A stretch of DNA of 43,873 bases from Pseudomonadota bacterium (GCA_023426505.1 JAFAAP010000078.1:1-43873), one strand, 5' to 3'; shown: positions 34,653 through 42,461, numbered from the stretch's first letter. Notes: generated by a model from the sequence alone, not told the origin. A program made the numbers and translations.

Positions 34653-36287
34653 CTACCCGACTCCGGTCGGACCTTCGAGCACGAGCCTGATCTTGCGGGC
34701 GAGGTCGAGCCGGCCATAAGGCTTGGCGATCACCTCGAACTCGCGTCCGCCCGCATCGGTCCGCTCGAGGGAGGCCTCCGCGTAGCCTGTGGTGAGGAGC
34801 ACCTTGAGCCGCGGCTGCCGGCGGCGCGCCTCCCGGGCGAGGACGACGCCGTTCATTCCGCCGGGCATGATCAGGTCGGAGAAGAGCATGTCGATCGGCT
34901 CGCCGTGGTCCAGGATCGACAGGGCCTCGCGTCCCGAATGGGCCAGCAGCACCTTGTAGCCGAAATCCTCCAGGATCGAGGCCGCGAGCTCGGCCACATC
35001 GTCCCGGTCGTCGACCACCAGGATGGTCTCCGAGCCTCGCCGCACCTTGGGCTGGCGCGTGACCTGCGGCTCCCGTCCGGTCGCCTCGTCGACGGCGGGA
35101 AAATAGAGACGCACGGTGGTGCCGTGACCGTCCTCGGAATAGATCCGCGCCGCGCCACCGGATTGCTTGGCGAAGCCGTAGACCATGGAGAGGCCGAGCC
35201 CCGTGCCCTTGCCCTCGTCCTTGGTGGTGAAGAACGGATCCATCACCCGCGTCAGCATCTCGGCCGGAATGCCGGCGCCCGAATCGGTCACCTCCACGCA
35301 GACATAGTTGCCCGGCACGAGATTCTCGTAGGTCGACAGCTCCTCCTCGCCGACCGTCACGTTGCGGGTGCCGATCGCCACCGCCTTGATGGCGGCGGCC
35401 TGCACCGCATCGCGCGCGTTGGACACGATGTTGAGGATCGCGAGTTCCGCCTGGTTCACGTCGATGCGGCAGTTCCAGAGATCGGCCGCGAAGGACCACG
35501 CGATCTCCGTGTCGCCGCCGACGGCGCGTTCCGCCAGGGCGGCGATGTTCTGCAGCAGTTCGTTCATGTTGACGACCCGTCCGTCGAGCTTCTGCTTGCG
35601 CGCGAAGGCCAGAAGCTGCTGCGTCAGGGTCGAGGCGCGGTCGACGGCGGAGCGGATGTTGCGGGCGCCGCGCTCCAGGCGGTGGCGGTCGAGATCGGGC
35701 CTGGCGAGGCCGTTCTCCATGAGGTCGAGATAGCCGACCATGATCTGGAGCAGGTTGTTGAAGTCGTGCGCGATGCCGCCGGTGAGCTGGCCGAGGGCCT
35801 CCATCTTGTGCGCCTGGCGCAGGGCGTCCTCCGCGTCCCGCCGCCGGCTCACGTCGAGCTGCGAGGCGAAGAAGTAAACCAGCTGCCCTTCCTTGTTGTA
35901 GACGGGCGAGATGAAGAGCGCGTTCCAGAAGGTGGAGCCGTCCTTCTTGTAGTTGAGGATTTCGGTGGCGATCTCGCGCTGGGCCGCGATGGCGCTGCGG
36001 ATCTCGTCGACGGCGCCCCGATCCGTGTCGGGCCCCTGGAGGAAGCGGCAGTTCAGGCCGAGGATCTCGTCCGCGCGGTAGCCGGTCATGCGCAGGAACG
36101 CATGGTTGGCGAAGACGATCGGATTGTCGGGCTGGTGCGGGTCGGTCACGATCATCGGCATCCGGGTCGTCTCGACGGCCGCGAAGAAGATGTCGTTGTT
36201 GTGCTGCTGCAGGCCGGAGGCGTTCGCATCCCGCTCGATCCGAGGGGCTGGCGGCGGGGGAGCGGTGAAATCCTCGGTCAAACTCAA
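34653..36287 (-). CDS. LOV-domain hybrid histidine kinase (blue-light receptor)
   Basis: From N- to C-terminus the product has a LOV/PAS domain with the flavin-adduct motif GLNCRFLQ, a conserved Gln in YFFASQLDVS, a HisKA box (GGIAHDFNNLLQ), an ATPase domain (NIVSNARDAV, DSGAGIP, GTGLGLS) and a C-terminal receiver (LVVDDRDD, FSDLIMPGG with the acceptor Asp, Lys in IAKPYG). All photochemical and phosphotransfer residues are in place, so it should bind FMN and respond to blue light. The start is uncertain. An ATG at 36461 would leave almost no room for the divergent gene's promoter, so I take the TTG at 36287 (544 residues); TTG at 36281 is equally possible. A Crp/Fnr gene is divergent. Confidence 0.87.
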   Translation of the reverse strand: MSLTEDFTAPPPPAPRIERDANASGLQQHNNDIFFAAVETTRMPMIVTDPHQPDNPIVFANHAFLRMTGYRADEILGLNCRFLQGPDTDRGAVDEIRSAIAAQREIATEILNYKKDGSTFWNALFISPVYNKEGQLVYFFASQLDVSRRRDAEDALRQAHKMEALGQLTGGIAHDFNNLLQIMVGYLDLMENGLARPDLDRHRLERGARNIRSAVDRASTLTQQLLAFARKQKLDGRVVNMNELLQNIAALAERAVGGDTEIAWSFAADLWNCRIDVNQAELAILNIVSNARDAVQAAAIKAVAIGTRNVTVGEEELSTYENLVPGNYVCVEVTDSGAGIPAEMLTRVMDPFFTTKDEGKGTGLGLSMVYGFAKQSGGAARIYSEDGHGTTVRLYFPAVDEATGREPQVTRQPKVRRGSETILVVDDRDDVAELAASILEDFGYKVLLAHSGREALSILDHGEPIDMLFSDLIMPGGMNGVVLAREARRRQPRLKVLLTTGYAEASLERTDAGGREFEVIAKPYGRLDLARKIRLVLEGPTGVG

Positions 36288-36379
36288 TCCATGGGGTATG
36301 CCGGGCGCCAGCGGCGCCCGAGCGGAACGGGGACGCCACCGGGCGTCCCGAGTGCGGGGTGCTGCGACACGCCGGACGT

Positions 36380-36399
36380 TGTGTCGCCTTGTAGACACA
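36380..36399. promoter_or_regulatory. Inverted repeat between LOV kinase and Crp/Fnr genes
   Basis: TGTGTC-N8-GACACA has perfect 6-base arms. It lies in the roughly 200-base divergent region, about 85 bases before the Crp/Fnr start. Confidence 0.4.
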
Positions 36400-36414
36400 T
36401 CGCACCGAACTGTC

Positions 36415-36430
36415 TGTCCACTAGTGAACA
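36415..36430. promoter_or_regulatory. 16-base palindrome upstream of Crp/Fnr gene
   Basis: TGTCCACTAGTGAACA is symmetric except at one base pair, and lies 55-70 bases before the Crp/Fnr ATG. A dimeric helix-turn-helix protein, possibly the Crp/Fnr protein itself, could bind here. Confidence 0.5.
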
Positions 36431-36484
36431 CAGGCGGGACTTCTGCGTTCCACCCGGACACGCGGCACTCAACGGGGAGGACAC

Positions 36485-37297
36485 ATGAAGATCGCGACGA
36501 GCCAACAGGCGGACGCAGCCGGCAACGGCTTCGGGAACAACCTTCTCCGGGCCCTGAGGCCCGAGGATCTCGCCATGCTCGAGCCCCTCCTCCAGGATTG
36601 GCACGCCGATGCCGGGACCGTGCTCTACGAGCCCGGAGACAACGTACAGTGCGCCTATTTCCCCTGCGGGCCGAGCCTCGTCTCCTTCATCGTGGTGCTC
36701 GACGACGGACGCGCGGTCGAGACGGCCCTGATCGGCCGCGAAGGCGCCGTCGGGGGAATCGTCAGCCAAGGCCGGCTCCCGGCCTATGCGCGCGCCGTCG
36801 TGCAGTTCCCCGGTCCGTTCCTGCGGATCCAGGCGGCCGACCTGGAGCGCGCCAAGTCGTCCTCGCCGAGCCTGCGGCACCTGTTCGCCCGCTATGCGGA
36901 TTGCGTGCTGGCGCAGGTCTTCCAGTCGGTGGCGTGCAATGCCGCCCACAGCATCGAGCAGCGTACCGTCAAATGGCTTATGGCCGCGATCGACCGCACG
37001 GGCGATCACGACATTCCCCTGACCCAGGAACAGCTCGCCGGCATGATGGGCGTCGGCCGCTCCTATGTGAGCCGGGTGATCCAGTCCCTGAAGGGACGGG
37101 ATGTGCTCGAAACCCGCCGCGGGGGCGTCCGCGTGAAGAACTTCGACGAGCTCGGCTCCCTGTCCTGTGGCTGCAACGATGCGCTGCGTCGCCATTTCGA
37201 CCAGGTGCTCGCGGGCGTCTATCCCAGCCTGGAGGAGAGTTCGGCCCAGAAGGCGCAGTCCGACGGCCGGCGCCCGGGTTCGCGCATGCGGGAGTGA
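36485..37297 (+). CDS. Crp/Fnr-family transcriptional regulator
   Basis: The 270-residue product has a cyclic-nucleotide-binding-like beta barrel (about 20-140; VLYEPGDNVQCAYFPCGPSLVSF, ALIGREGAVGG) and a Crp-type helix-turn-helix (about 178-230; LTQEQLAGMMGVGRSYVSRVIQSLKGRDVLETRRGG). There is no FNR-type Cys quartet at the N-terminus, so it is not an Fe-S oxygen sensor. The C-terminal 35 residues include CGC and a charged tail. GGGGAGG lies four bases before the ATG. It is divergent from the LOV kinase gene. Confidence 0.92.
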   Translation: MKIATSQQADAAGNGFGNNLLRALRPEDLAMLEPLLQDWHADAGTVLYEPGDNVQCAYFPCGPSLVSFIVVLDDGRAVETALIGREGAVGGIVSQGRLPAYARAVVQFPGPFLRIQAADLERAKSSSPSLRHLFARYADCVLAQVFQSVACNAAHSIEQRTVKWLMAAIDRTGDHDIPLTQEQLAGMMGVGRSYVSRVIQSLKGRDVLETRRGGVRVKNFDELGSLSCGCNDALRRHFDQVLAGVYPSLEESSAQKAQSDGRRPGSRMRE

Positions 37298-37316
37298 CCG
37301 GGCGCTCCCTGCGCCG

Positions 37317-37979
37317 TCAGTGCCCGGTCGCAGTGTGAGGAGCCGCGACCGGCTTCGATTCCGGAGATCCGCGCTCGCGCAGGAAGACGCCGAGCAGGAT
37401 CAGCACCGCGATCGACAGGAACTCGCTCTGCCAGTTCTGGAAGCTCTCGTACCAGAAGCCTGGCTCCAGCAGCGTTTCGGCCATGGTCTGCGTGGGCTGA
37501 TGGTGCTGAAGCGCCTCCTCGTTCATCCGGCGCGTGCTGCCGGCCAGGTGCAGCCAGAACGACATCAGGAACAGCCCCACCAGGGCGATGCTGAGCGAAT
37601 GCGAATAGAGCTTCAGGAGCAGGCCCCCGCGATGGACCGGCCAAGGCGCGTCGGGATCGCCGCGATGCCTCTCGGGCGCCTCCTCCTCGGGATTGGGCTC
37701 GTCGGGCTTTTTCGATTCGGCCGATCCCTTCTGGACCAGGAAGACGGTCAGGAGGACGTAGACCGCCATCTGGAGGAACTCGCTCTCCCAGTTCTCGAAC
37801 ACCGCCGAGATGAAATGGCCGCTGGTCAGATAGGTCCCGAAGCCGATCTTCGGCAGACCATGGAGCGACAGCTCCTCGAGATGGGCCCTCCATCCGGTGA
37901 TCGCCTGACCCATCAGGGAGCCGAGGAAAAGCAACAGCAACGTTATCGACAAACCGTTGTCACGCAGGAACCGACGCAT
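37317..37979 (-). CDS. Internally duplicated membrane protein, DUF6766-like
   Basis: The 220-residue product has four TM helices (about 10-28, 67-83, 128-146 and 187-201) in two halves that resemble each other: FENWESEFLQMAVYVLLTVFL...KGSAESK (61-90) and FQNWQSEFLSIAVLILLGVFL...RGSPESK (180-209). The opening RRFLRDNGLSI fits my recollection of DUF6766. The function is unknown. A charged loop (86-118) joins the halves. The ATG at 37979 has GAGG upstream; an alternative start nine codons earlier is possible. It converges on the Crp/Fnr gene. Confidence 0.8.
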   Translation of the reverse strand: MRRFLRDNGLSITLLLLFLGSLMGQAITGWRAHLEELSLHGLPKIGFGTYLTSGHFISAVFENWESEFLQMAVYVLLTVFLVQKGSAESKKPDEPNPEEEAPERHRGDPDAPWPVHRGGLLLKLYSHSLSIALVGLFLMSFWLHLAGSTRRMNEEALQHHQPTQTMAETLLEPGFWYESFQNWQSEFLSIAVLILLGVFLRERGSPESKPVAAPHTATGH

Positions 37980-38052
37980 CAACCCAACCTCACGCACGTG
38001 AACCATCACGTCTGAAGAACGCCAAGCTGCGCCGTTCGGTTTCGAGCCGTCC

Positions 38053-38313
38053 TCAGGCGGGCTCCTGGTCCTCCCGGGTCCGGGACCGGATGGCGTCGAG
38101 GAGCGCCTCGTCGGCCATCTCCTCCTCCCAGCCCGCCGGCAATTCGAGGCGAACCGACTTCGCGCCGCCGCTGGGGGTGCAGACCACATGGACGTGATCG
38201 GGCGCGCCTTCGACCCGCGCCGCATCGGCCTTTTCCGCGTCATTGCCCAGCCCGGCGAAGGCCTGGATGCAGGACCATGTGATTCCATCGGCGTCCGTGA
38301 CCTCGCGCGGCAT
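38053..38313 (-). CDS. Small conserved-looking protein of unknown function
   Basis: The 86-residue soluble product begins MPREVTDADGITWSCIQAFAGLG and continues with HVHVVCTPSGGAKSVRLELPAGWEEEMADEALLDAIRSRT. It reads as a short beta-rich domain with a C-terminal helix and two Cys. AAGGAGG lies just before the ATG. It is transcribed toward the DUF6766-like gene and may share its transcript. No family is recognised. Confidence 0.68.
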   Translation of the reverse strand: MPREVTDADGITWSCIQAFAGLGNDAEKADAARVEGAPDHVHVVCTPSGGAKSVRLELPAGWEEEMADEALLDAIRSRTREDQEPA

Positions 38314-38493
38314 CGTGCCTCCTTCGTCATGACGGCCTTCCGGCCACTCGTGCTCGACAACGGTCCAGCCGGGAATTCGTGCCTAACATCCGGTCGAGAG
38401 GGCGAGGATGAAGGGTCCGGGCTCGAAAAAATTCGGCCTTGGATGCAGATTCGACATGACATCTGTCGATCAAAGCTCGTAACCTTCTTGCCC

Positions 38494-38522
38494 TTGAGCT
38501 GCGGGCGCGCTACGCCTATGGC
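38494..38522 (+). promoter_or_regulatory. Possible promoter of double cold-shock gene
   Basis: TTGAGC, a 17-base spacer and TATGGC lie about 34 bases before the ATG at 38556. The -10 box is a modest match. Confidence 0.3.
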
Positions 38523-38555
38523 TCGAACACACGAGAGACTTTAGAAGGCATACGG

Positions 38556-39230
38556 ATGGGCCGGGGTAACGAGCACCGCAATCGCCAACGCCAATTTGGC
38601 GGTCAGCCCGCGGATCCGTGGGGCGACTACGCTCCACCGCAACCGTCATACGATCGCGCACCGCGCCCACAGGCACCTCGGTCGGGATCGGACCGCGAGG
38701 CCGAGGCCCGCGTGAAATGGTTCAACCCGGAGAAGGGGTTCGGCTTCGTCGAGCTGACCGATGGCTCCGGCGAGGCGTTCCTGCACATCAGGCAGGTCGA
38801 GGCCTCGGGCCACACCACCCTGCCCTCCGGCGCGACGCTGGTGGTTCAGGTCGGACCGGGCCAGAAGGGCGCCCAGGTCAACGAGATCATGAGCGTCGAC
38901 ACGAGCACGGCCGAGCCCGAGCGCGGCCGGCGCCCGCGTCCGGAAGGCGGCGGGGGAGCCCCGTTCGGCAGCCGCCCGCCACGCTCCGGCGGCCCCGGGC
39001 AGTCGCGGCCGATCGACGCGGTGCCGGACACCCTCGGCACCGTGAAGTGGTACAACGAGACCAAGGGCTTCGGCTTCATCGCCGTCGACGGCGAGCCGAA
39101 GGACCTCTTCGTCCACGTCTCCGTCCTGGAGCGCGCCGGCATCAGCCGGCTCGATCAGGGCCAGGCGGTTCGCGTCGCGATCGTCGATGGCCGCAAGGGC
39201 CGCGAGGCGGGAGCGATCGAGCTGGCCTGA
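38556..39230 (+). CDS. Protein with two cold-shock domains
   Basis: The 224-residue product has an Arg/Gln/Pro-rich start (1-48), a first cold-shock domain (about 50-115; VKWFNPEKGFGFV, EAFLHI), an Arg/Gly/Pro-rich linker (116-155) and a second domain (about 160-224; GTVKWYNETKGFGFI, DLFVHV). RNP1 and RNP2 motifs are present in both, so it should bind single-stranded RNA or DNA. Double-domain proteins of this layout are common in Hyphomicrobiales and are often linked to stress or stationary phase rather than cold alone. Confidence 0.94.
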   Translation: MGRGNEHRNRQRQFGGQPADPWGDYAPPQPSYDRAPRPQAPRSGSDREAEARVKWFNPEKGFGFVELTDGSGEAFLHIRQVEASGHTTLPSGATLVVQVGPGQKGAQVNEIMSVDTSTAEPERGRRPRPEGGGGAPFGSRPPRSGGPGQSRPIDAVPDTLGTVKWYNETKGFGFIAVDGEPKDLFVHVSVLERAGISRLDQGQAVRVAIVDGRKGREAGAIELA

Positions 39231-39257
39231 CCGGCTCCTCGCGCCACTATGGATAAA

Positions 39258-39297
39258 GCAAAGGGCGGGTCCTCGGCGGACCCGCCCTTTCTTTTTG
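39258..39297. terminator. Terminator between convergent genes
   Basis: AAAGGGCGGGTCC-TCGGC-GGACCCGCCCTTT (39260-39290) is a perfect 13-bp stem followed by CTTTTT on the plus strand, and lies 28 bases before the end of the convergent SRPBCC gene. The reverse strand has a weaker T-rich side (GCTTTATCC). Confidence 0.9.
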
Positions 39298-39318
39298 GAC
39301 GCTGGTTCCGGACCGGCC

Positions 39319-39798
39319 TCAGGCGGCCGTGGCGGCCGGCCGGCCTTCGGCGAGCTCGGCGAGCTGGCCCGCGACGATGCTCCAGCCTTCGTGGAAGCCC
39401 ATGGCCTCGTGGCGCCTCAGGGTCGCCTCGTCCCAGTGCCGGACGCGGGCGGTGTAGCGGGTGGCCGCGCCCTCCGGCTCGAAGGTGACGATCACGACCA
39501 TGAACGGGTCCTGCGGAATCCACCCGGCCGCGAACGCGTTGGTGAAGACGATCTTCCGGTTCGGTTCGACCTCGAGAAAAACGCCCTCGGTCGGCATGTC
39601 GATGCCGTCGGGGGAGCGCATCACGATAAGGCCCCGGCCGCCGGGCCTCAGGTCGAGCTCGACCAAAGGGGTGGTAAAGGGGCGCGGCGCCCACCATTCG
39701 CCGAGGCGCTCGGCCCAGACCTGGTAGACGGTTTCGGGAGAAGCCTCGATGCGGCGGGTGATCATGAGCTCGTGGAGAGCGGCGGGCTCGCTGGTCAT
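39319..39798 (-). CDS. SRPBCC (AHSA1-like) domain protein
   Basis: The 159-residue product has the START-like fold of activator-of-Hsp90-homology proteins: ITRRIEASPETVYQVWAERLGEWWAPRPF at the start, EVEPNRKIVFTNAF in the middle and HEAMGFHEGWSIVAGQLAELA at the end. Bacterial members bind hydrophobic ligands; the ligand is unknown. It follows the VOC gene by 30 bases on the same strand and is divergent, with that gene, from an HxlR regulator, a common alphaproteobacterial trio. Confidence 0.9.
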   Translation of the reverse strand: MTSEPAALHELMITRRIEASPETVYQVWAERLGEWWAPRPFTTPLVELDLRPGGRGLIVMRSPDGIDMPTEGVFLEVEPNRKIVFTNAFAAGWIPQDPFMVVIVTFEPEGAATRYTARVRHWDEATLRRHEAMGFHEGWSIVAGQLAELAEGRPAATAA

Positions 39799-39828
39799 GG
39801 TGTTCGTTCCCTTGTTCCGAGATCGGGA

Positions 39829-40260
39829 TCAGGCCGTCGCCATCTCGCCCGCGGCCTGCGCGGCGGCCGCGACGTCCATCCACATCACCTCGAAGATATG
39901 GCCGTCTGGATCCTCGAAGCTGCGGCCGTACATGAAGCCGTAATCCTGCTTCGGGCCGGGATCGATCCGCCCGCCGGCGGCTCCGGCCTTGGCGAGAGTG
40001 GCGTCGACCGCCTCGCGGCTCTCCTCCGACAGGCAGATCAGGACCTCCGTCGAGGCCTTGGCGTCCGCGATCGGCTTCGGGGTGAACTGCCGGAACTTGT
40101 CGTGGGTGAGAAGCATCACGTGGATGGTCTCGGAGAGGACCATGCAGGCGGCGGTGTGATCGGTGAACTGCTCGTTCTTCACCGCGCCCACGGCCTCGTA
40201 GAAGGCGACGGCGCGGTCGAGATCGGCGACGGGAAGATTGACGAAGATCAGCTTGGACAT
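39829..40260 (-). CDS. VOC-family (glyoxalase/bleomycin-resistance-like) protein
   Basis: The 143-residue product begins MSKLIFVNLPVADLDRAVAFYEAVG and carries the usual VOC elements, including FMYGRSFEDPDGHIFEVMWMD at the C-terminus with a DPDGH..E metal-site pattern. Metal-dependent lyase, isomerase or binding activity is possible; the substrate is unknown. The ATG at 40260 follows GGAGG by seven bases. It is the first gene of a two-gene unit with the SRPBCC gene, opposite the HxlR regulator. Confidence 0.9.
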   Translation of the reverse strand: MSKLIFVNLPVADLDRAVAFYEAVGAVKNEQFTDHTAACMVLSETIHVMLLTHDKFRQFTPKPIADAKASTEVLICLSEESREAVDATLAKAGAAGGRIDPGPKQDYGFMYGRSFEDPDGHIFEVMWMDVAAAAQAAGEMATA

Positions 40261-40280
40261 GGGATTTCCTCCGGGTTGGT

Positions 40281-40309
40281 TTGACAACGATTCTCCATTT
40301 AGTTATAAA
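40281..40309 (+). promoter_or_regulatory. Consensus sigma70 promoter of HxlR gene
   Basis: TTGACA (40281-40286), a 17-base spacer and TATAAA (40304-40309) are near-perfect. Transcription should begin about seven bases later, at or next to the A of the ATG at 40318, so the mRNA would be leaderless. Confidence 0.75.
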
Positions 40310-40338
40310 AAGCAACTATGAAGTTAGAAAAAATAACT
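40300..40338. promoter_or_regulatory. Tandem inverted repeats, candidate HxlR operator
   Basis: TAGTT-N9-AACTA (40300-40318) covers the -10 box and the start codon; AGTTA-N7-TAACT (40322-40338) lies inside the first codons. Their centres are 21 bases apart, two turns of the helix, so two dimers could bind one DNA face and block transcription. Confidence 0.6.
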
Positions 40339-41034
40339 AACAGCTCCGAAACGGGCCGAAAGCGCCACTACGACGACGCCTGCGCGACGGCGCATGCGCT
40401 GGACCTCGTGGGCGAGCGCTGGGCGCTCCTCGTCATGCGCGAGCTCATGCTTGGGCCGCGGCGCTTCAGCGATCTGAGAGCGAGCCTGCCGGGGATCAGC
40501 GCCAATGTGCTCACGCAGCGCCTGGAAGGACTCGAGGCGGCCGGCATCCTCGTGCGCCGCCGGCTTCTGCCGCCCGCGGCCACCCAGGTCTATGAGCTGA
40601 CGGAATGGGGCTACGAGAGCGAGCCGATCTTCCAGGCGCTCGGCCGCTGGGCGGCGCGCTCCCCGGCCCACGACCCGTCCCTGCCCTTCAGCAACGTGTC
40701 GCTGATGCTCTCCATGCGCACGATGCTCCATGCCGGTAAGGCGGACGGCCTCGATGCGCGGATCGGCTTCCGCCTCGGCGAGGAGACCCTGATGGCGCAT
40801 CTTGCGGACGGCGCTATCGCGATCGCGCGCGCGCCGCTCGACGGGGCCGACGTGGTCTTCGCCGGGACGGCGCCCGTCGTGGCGGCCGCGATCTATGGCG
40901 GCGTCCCCCTCGCGGCGCTGGAAGCCAACGGGGCGCTGCGCATCGAAGGCGACCGCGCCCTGGCCGAGCGCTTCACGACCCTGTTCCCGCTCCCGCCGAA
41001 GGCCGCGCCTCCGGCCTCGTCGCCCGAACCCTAG
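40318..41034 (+). CDS. HxlR-family transcriptional regulator
   Basis: The 238-residue product has an HxlR winged helix (about 17-115; CATAHALDLVGERWALLVMRELMLGPRRFSDLRASLPGISANVLTQRLEGLEAAGIL) and a C-terminal extension of about 100 residues (SCP2-like in appearance: GFRLGEETLMAHLADGAIAIARAPLDGADVVFAGT) that may bind a lipid-like ligand. Single-domain HxlR proteins are about half this size. No ribosome binding site precedes the ATG because the predicted transcript begins there. The divergent VOC-SRPBCC pair is the probable target. Confidence 0.92.
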   Translation: MKLEKITNSSETGRKRHYDDACATAHALDLVGERWALLVMRELMLGPRRFSDLRASLPGISANVLTQRLEGLEAAGILVRRRLLPPAATQVYELTEWGYESEPIFQALGRWAARSPAHDPSLPFSNVSLMLSMRTMLHAGKADGLDARIGFRLGEETLMAHLADGAIAIARAPLDGADVVFAGTAPVVAAAIYGGVPLAALEANGALRIEGDRALAERFTTLFPLPPKAAPPASSPEP

Positions 41035-41087
41035 CAGGGCCCGCGCCACGCTCTAGCTCTTGAAGGGCAACACAGCAGGAGCGTGCG

Positions 41088-41309
41088 ATGTCGGAACACA
41101 CCTACAAGATCGTCGAGCTCGTCGGGTCCTCCACCACCAGCATCGAGGATGCGATCCAGAACGCCGTGAAGCGCGCGGATCAGACCCTGCGCGCCCTGCG
41201 CTGGTTCGAGGTCGTCCAGACTCGCGGCCATGTGGAGAACGGCCAGGTGAAGCACTACCAGGTCGTCCTGAAGGTGGGCTTCACGCTGGAAGGCGAATAT
41301 CCGCTGTGA
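41088..41309 (+). CDS. Dodecin-family flavin-binding protein
   Basis: The 73-residue product matches dodecin over its whole length (YKIVELVGSSTTSIEDAIQNAVKRA...LRWFEVVQTRGHVENGQVKHYQVVLKVGF). Dodecins form hollow dodecamers that store or buffer flavins; the Trp in RWFEV stacks on the isoalloxazine ring. It is followed 68 bases later by a flavin-dependent LLM-class gene on the same strand. Confidence 0.95.
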   Translation: MSEHTYKIVELVGSSTTSIEDAIQNAVKRADQTLRALRWFEVVQTRGHVENGQVKHYQVVLKVGFTLEGEYPL

Positions 41310-41331
41310 TGCCTGCCGGATGACACGAGAG

Positions 41332-41369
41332 GCCTCCAAGGCTATCGCTCTCGGCGATAGCCCGGAGGC
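41332..41369 (+). promoter_or_regulatory. Long hairpin that buries a ribosome binding site
   Basis: GCCTCC-AA-GGCTATCGC pairs with GCGATAGCC-C-GGAGGC around a five-base loop: 15 pairs with one small internal loop. The 3' arm contains GGAGG (41364-41368), the ribosome binding site of the LLM gene nine bases downstream. It could be a translational switch, or a processing or termination hairpin for dodecin mRNA. Confidence 0.55.
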
Positions 41370-41377
41370 ACGATCAC

Positions 41378-42430
41378 ATGGAACTCGGCGTCTACAGCTT
41401 CGTGGAAGCGACCCCCGATCCGGAAACCCGGCACCTGATCAGCCCGGCCGAGCGCCTGCGCGACCTCATGGAGGAGATCGCGCTGGCCGACCAGGTCGGG
41501 CTGGACGTGTTCGGCATCGGCGAGCATCACCGTCCCGACTATGTAGCGTCGGCGCCGGCCGTGATCCTCGCGGCCGCGGCCGCGCGGACGAAGCGGATCC
41601 GGCTGACGAGCACCGTCACCGTGCTGAGTTCCGACGACCCGGTCCGGGTCTTCCAGGACTTCTCCACCCTCGACCTCCTGTCGGGCGGGCGGGCCGAGAT
41701 CATGGTCGGGCGCGGCTCCTTCATCGAGTCGTTCCCGCTCTTCGGCTACGACCTGAACGACTACGATTCGCTCTTCTCCGAAAAGCTCGATCTGCTCCTG
41801 AAGATCCGAGAGAGCGAACGGGTGACGTGGTCCGGCGAGCACCGTCCCGCCCTTCATGACCAGGCGATCTATCCGAGACCTTTGCAGAATCCGCTCCCCG
41901 TCTGGATCGCGGTCGGCGGGACGCCGCAATCAGTGGTGCGGGCCGGCGCGCTGGGCCTGCCCCTGGCGCTCGCCATCATCGGCGGCGAGCCGGAGCGATT
42001 CGCGCCGCTCGTCGCGCTCTACCGCGAGGCCGCGCGGCGGGCGGGGCAGGATCCGGCACGGCTCAAGGTCGGCATCAACACCCATGCCTATGTGGCCGCC
42101 GATCCGCAGCGGGCGGCGGACGAGTTCTTTCCCTCTTACGCCGACGTGATGACGAAGCTCGGTCGAGAGCGCGGCTGGCCGCCCACGACGCGGCCGCAAT
42201 TCGAGGCGCTGCGCGGACCGCACGGTGCGTTGGCGGTCGGCAGCCCGCAGGAGGTGATCGACAAGATCCTGTTCCAGCACGAGCTGTTCGGCCACGACCG
42301 CTATCTCGCGCAGTTCAGCGTCGGCACCATGCCGCATGCGAACGTCATGCGATCCATCGAGCTCTTCGGCACGAAGGTCGCGCCCGTCGTCCGCGCGGAG
42401 GTCGCACGCCGCACGGCCGCGACGGCCTGA
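41378..42430 (+). CDS. LLM-class flavin-dependent oxidoreductase
   Basis: The 350-residue product has the luciferase-like TIM barrel: FGIGEHHRPDY, RIRLTSTVTVLSSDDPVRVFQDFSTLDLLSGGRAEIMVGRG, and PLPVWIAVGGTPQSVVRAGALGLPLALAIIGG. It should use FMNH2 or F420-like reduced flavin; in this lineage FMN is more likely. The substrate is unknown. It lies just after dodecin, so flavin supply and use are paired here. Its ribosome binding site lies in the stem described at 41332-41369. Confidence 0.92.
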   Translation: MELGVYSFVEATPDPETRHLISPAERLRDLMEEIALADQVGLDVFGIGEHHRPDYVASAPAVILAAAAARTKRIRLTSTVTVLSSDDPVRVFQDFSTLDLLSGGRAEIMVGRGSFIESFPLFGYDLNDYDSLFSEKLDLLLKIRESERVTWSGEHRPALHDQAIYPRPLQNPLPVWIAVGGTPQSVVRAGALGLPLALAIIGGEPERFAPLVALYREAARRAGQDPARLKVGINTHAYVAADPQRAADEFFPSYADVMTKLGRERGWPPTTRPQFEALRGPHGALAVGSPQEVIDKILFQHELFGHDRYLAQFSVGTMPHANVMRSIELFGTKVAPVVRAEVARRTAATA

Positions 42431-42436
42431 ACGGAA

Positions 42437-42461
42437 AAGGGCCCCGCCATGCGGGGCCCTT
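42437..42461. terminator. Bidirectional terminator between LLM and MetE-like genes
   Basis: AAGGGCCCCGC-CAT-GCGGGGCCCTT is a perfect 11-bp stem seven bases after the LLM stop. On the minus strand it is followed by TTCCG after CTTT, giving a TTTT tract; on the plus strand there is little T. It serves the convergent MetE-like gene better. Confidence 0.8.

Noticed and set aside
37296..37329. Inverted arms GACCGGGC / GCCCGGTC between the Crp/Fnr and DUF6766-like genes
   Set aside because: The arms include the stop codons of the genes, the spacer is 18 bases, and no T run exists. It could be a weak bidirectional terminator but the evidence is thin.
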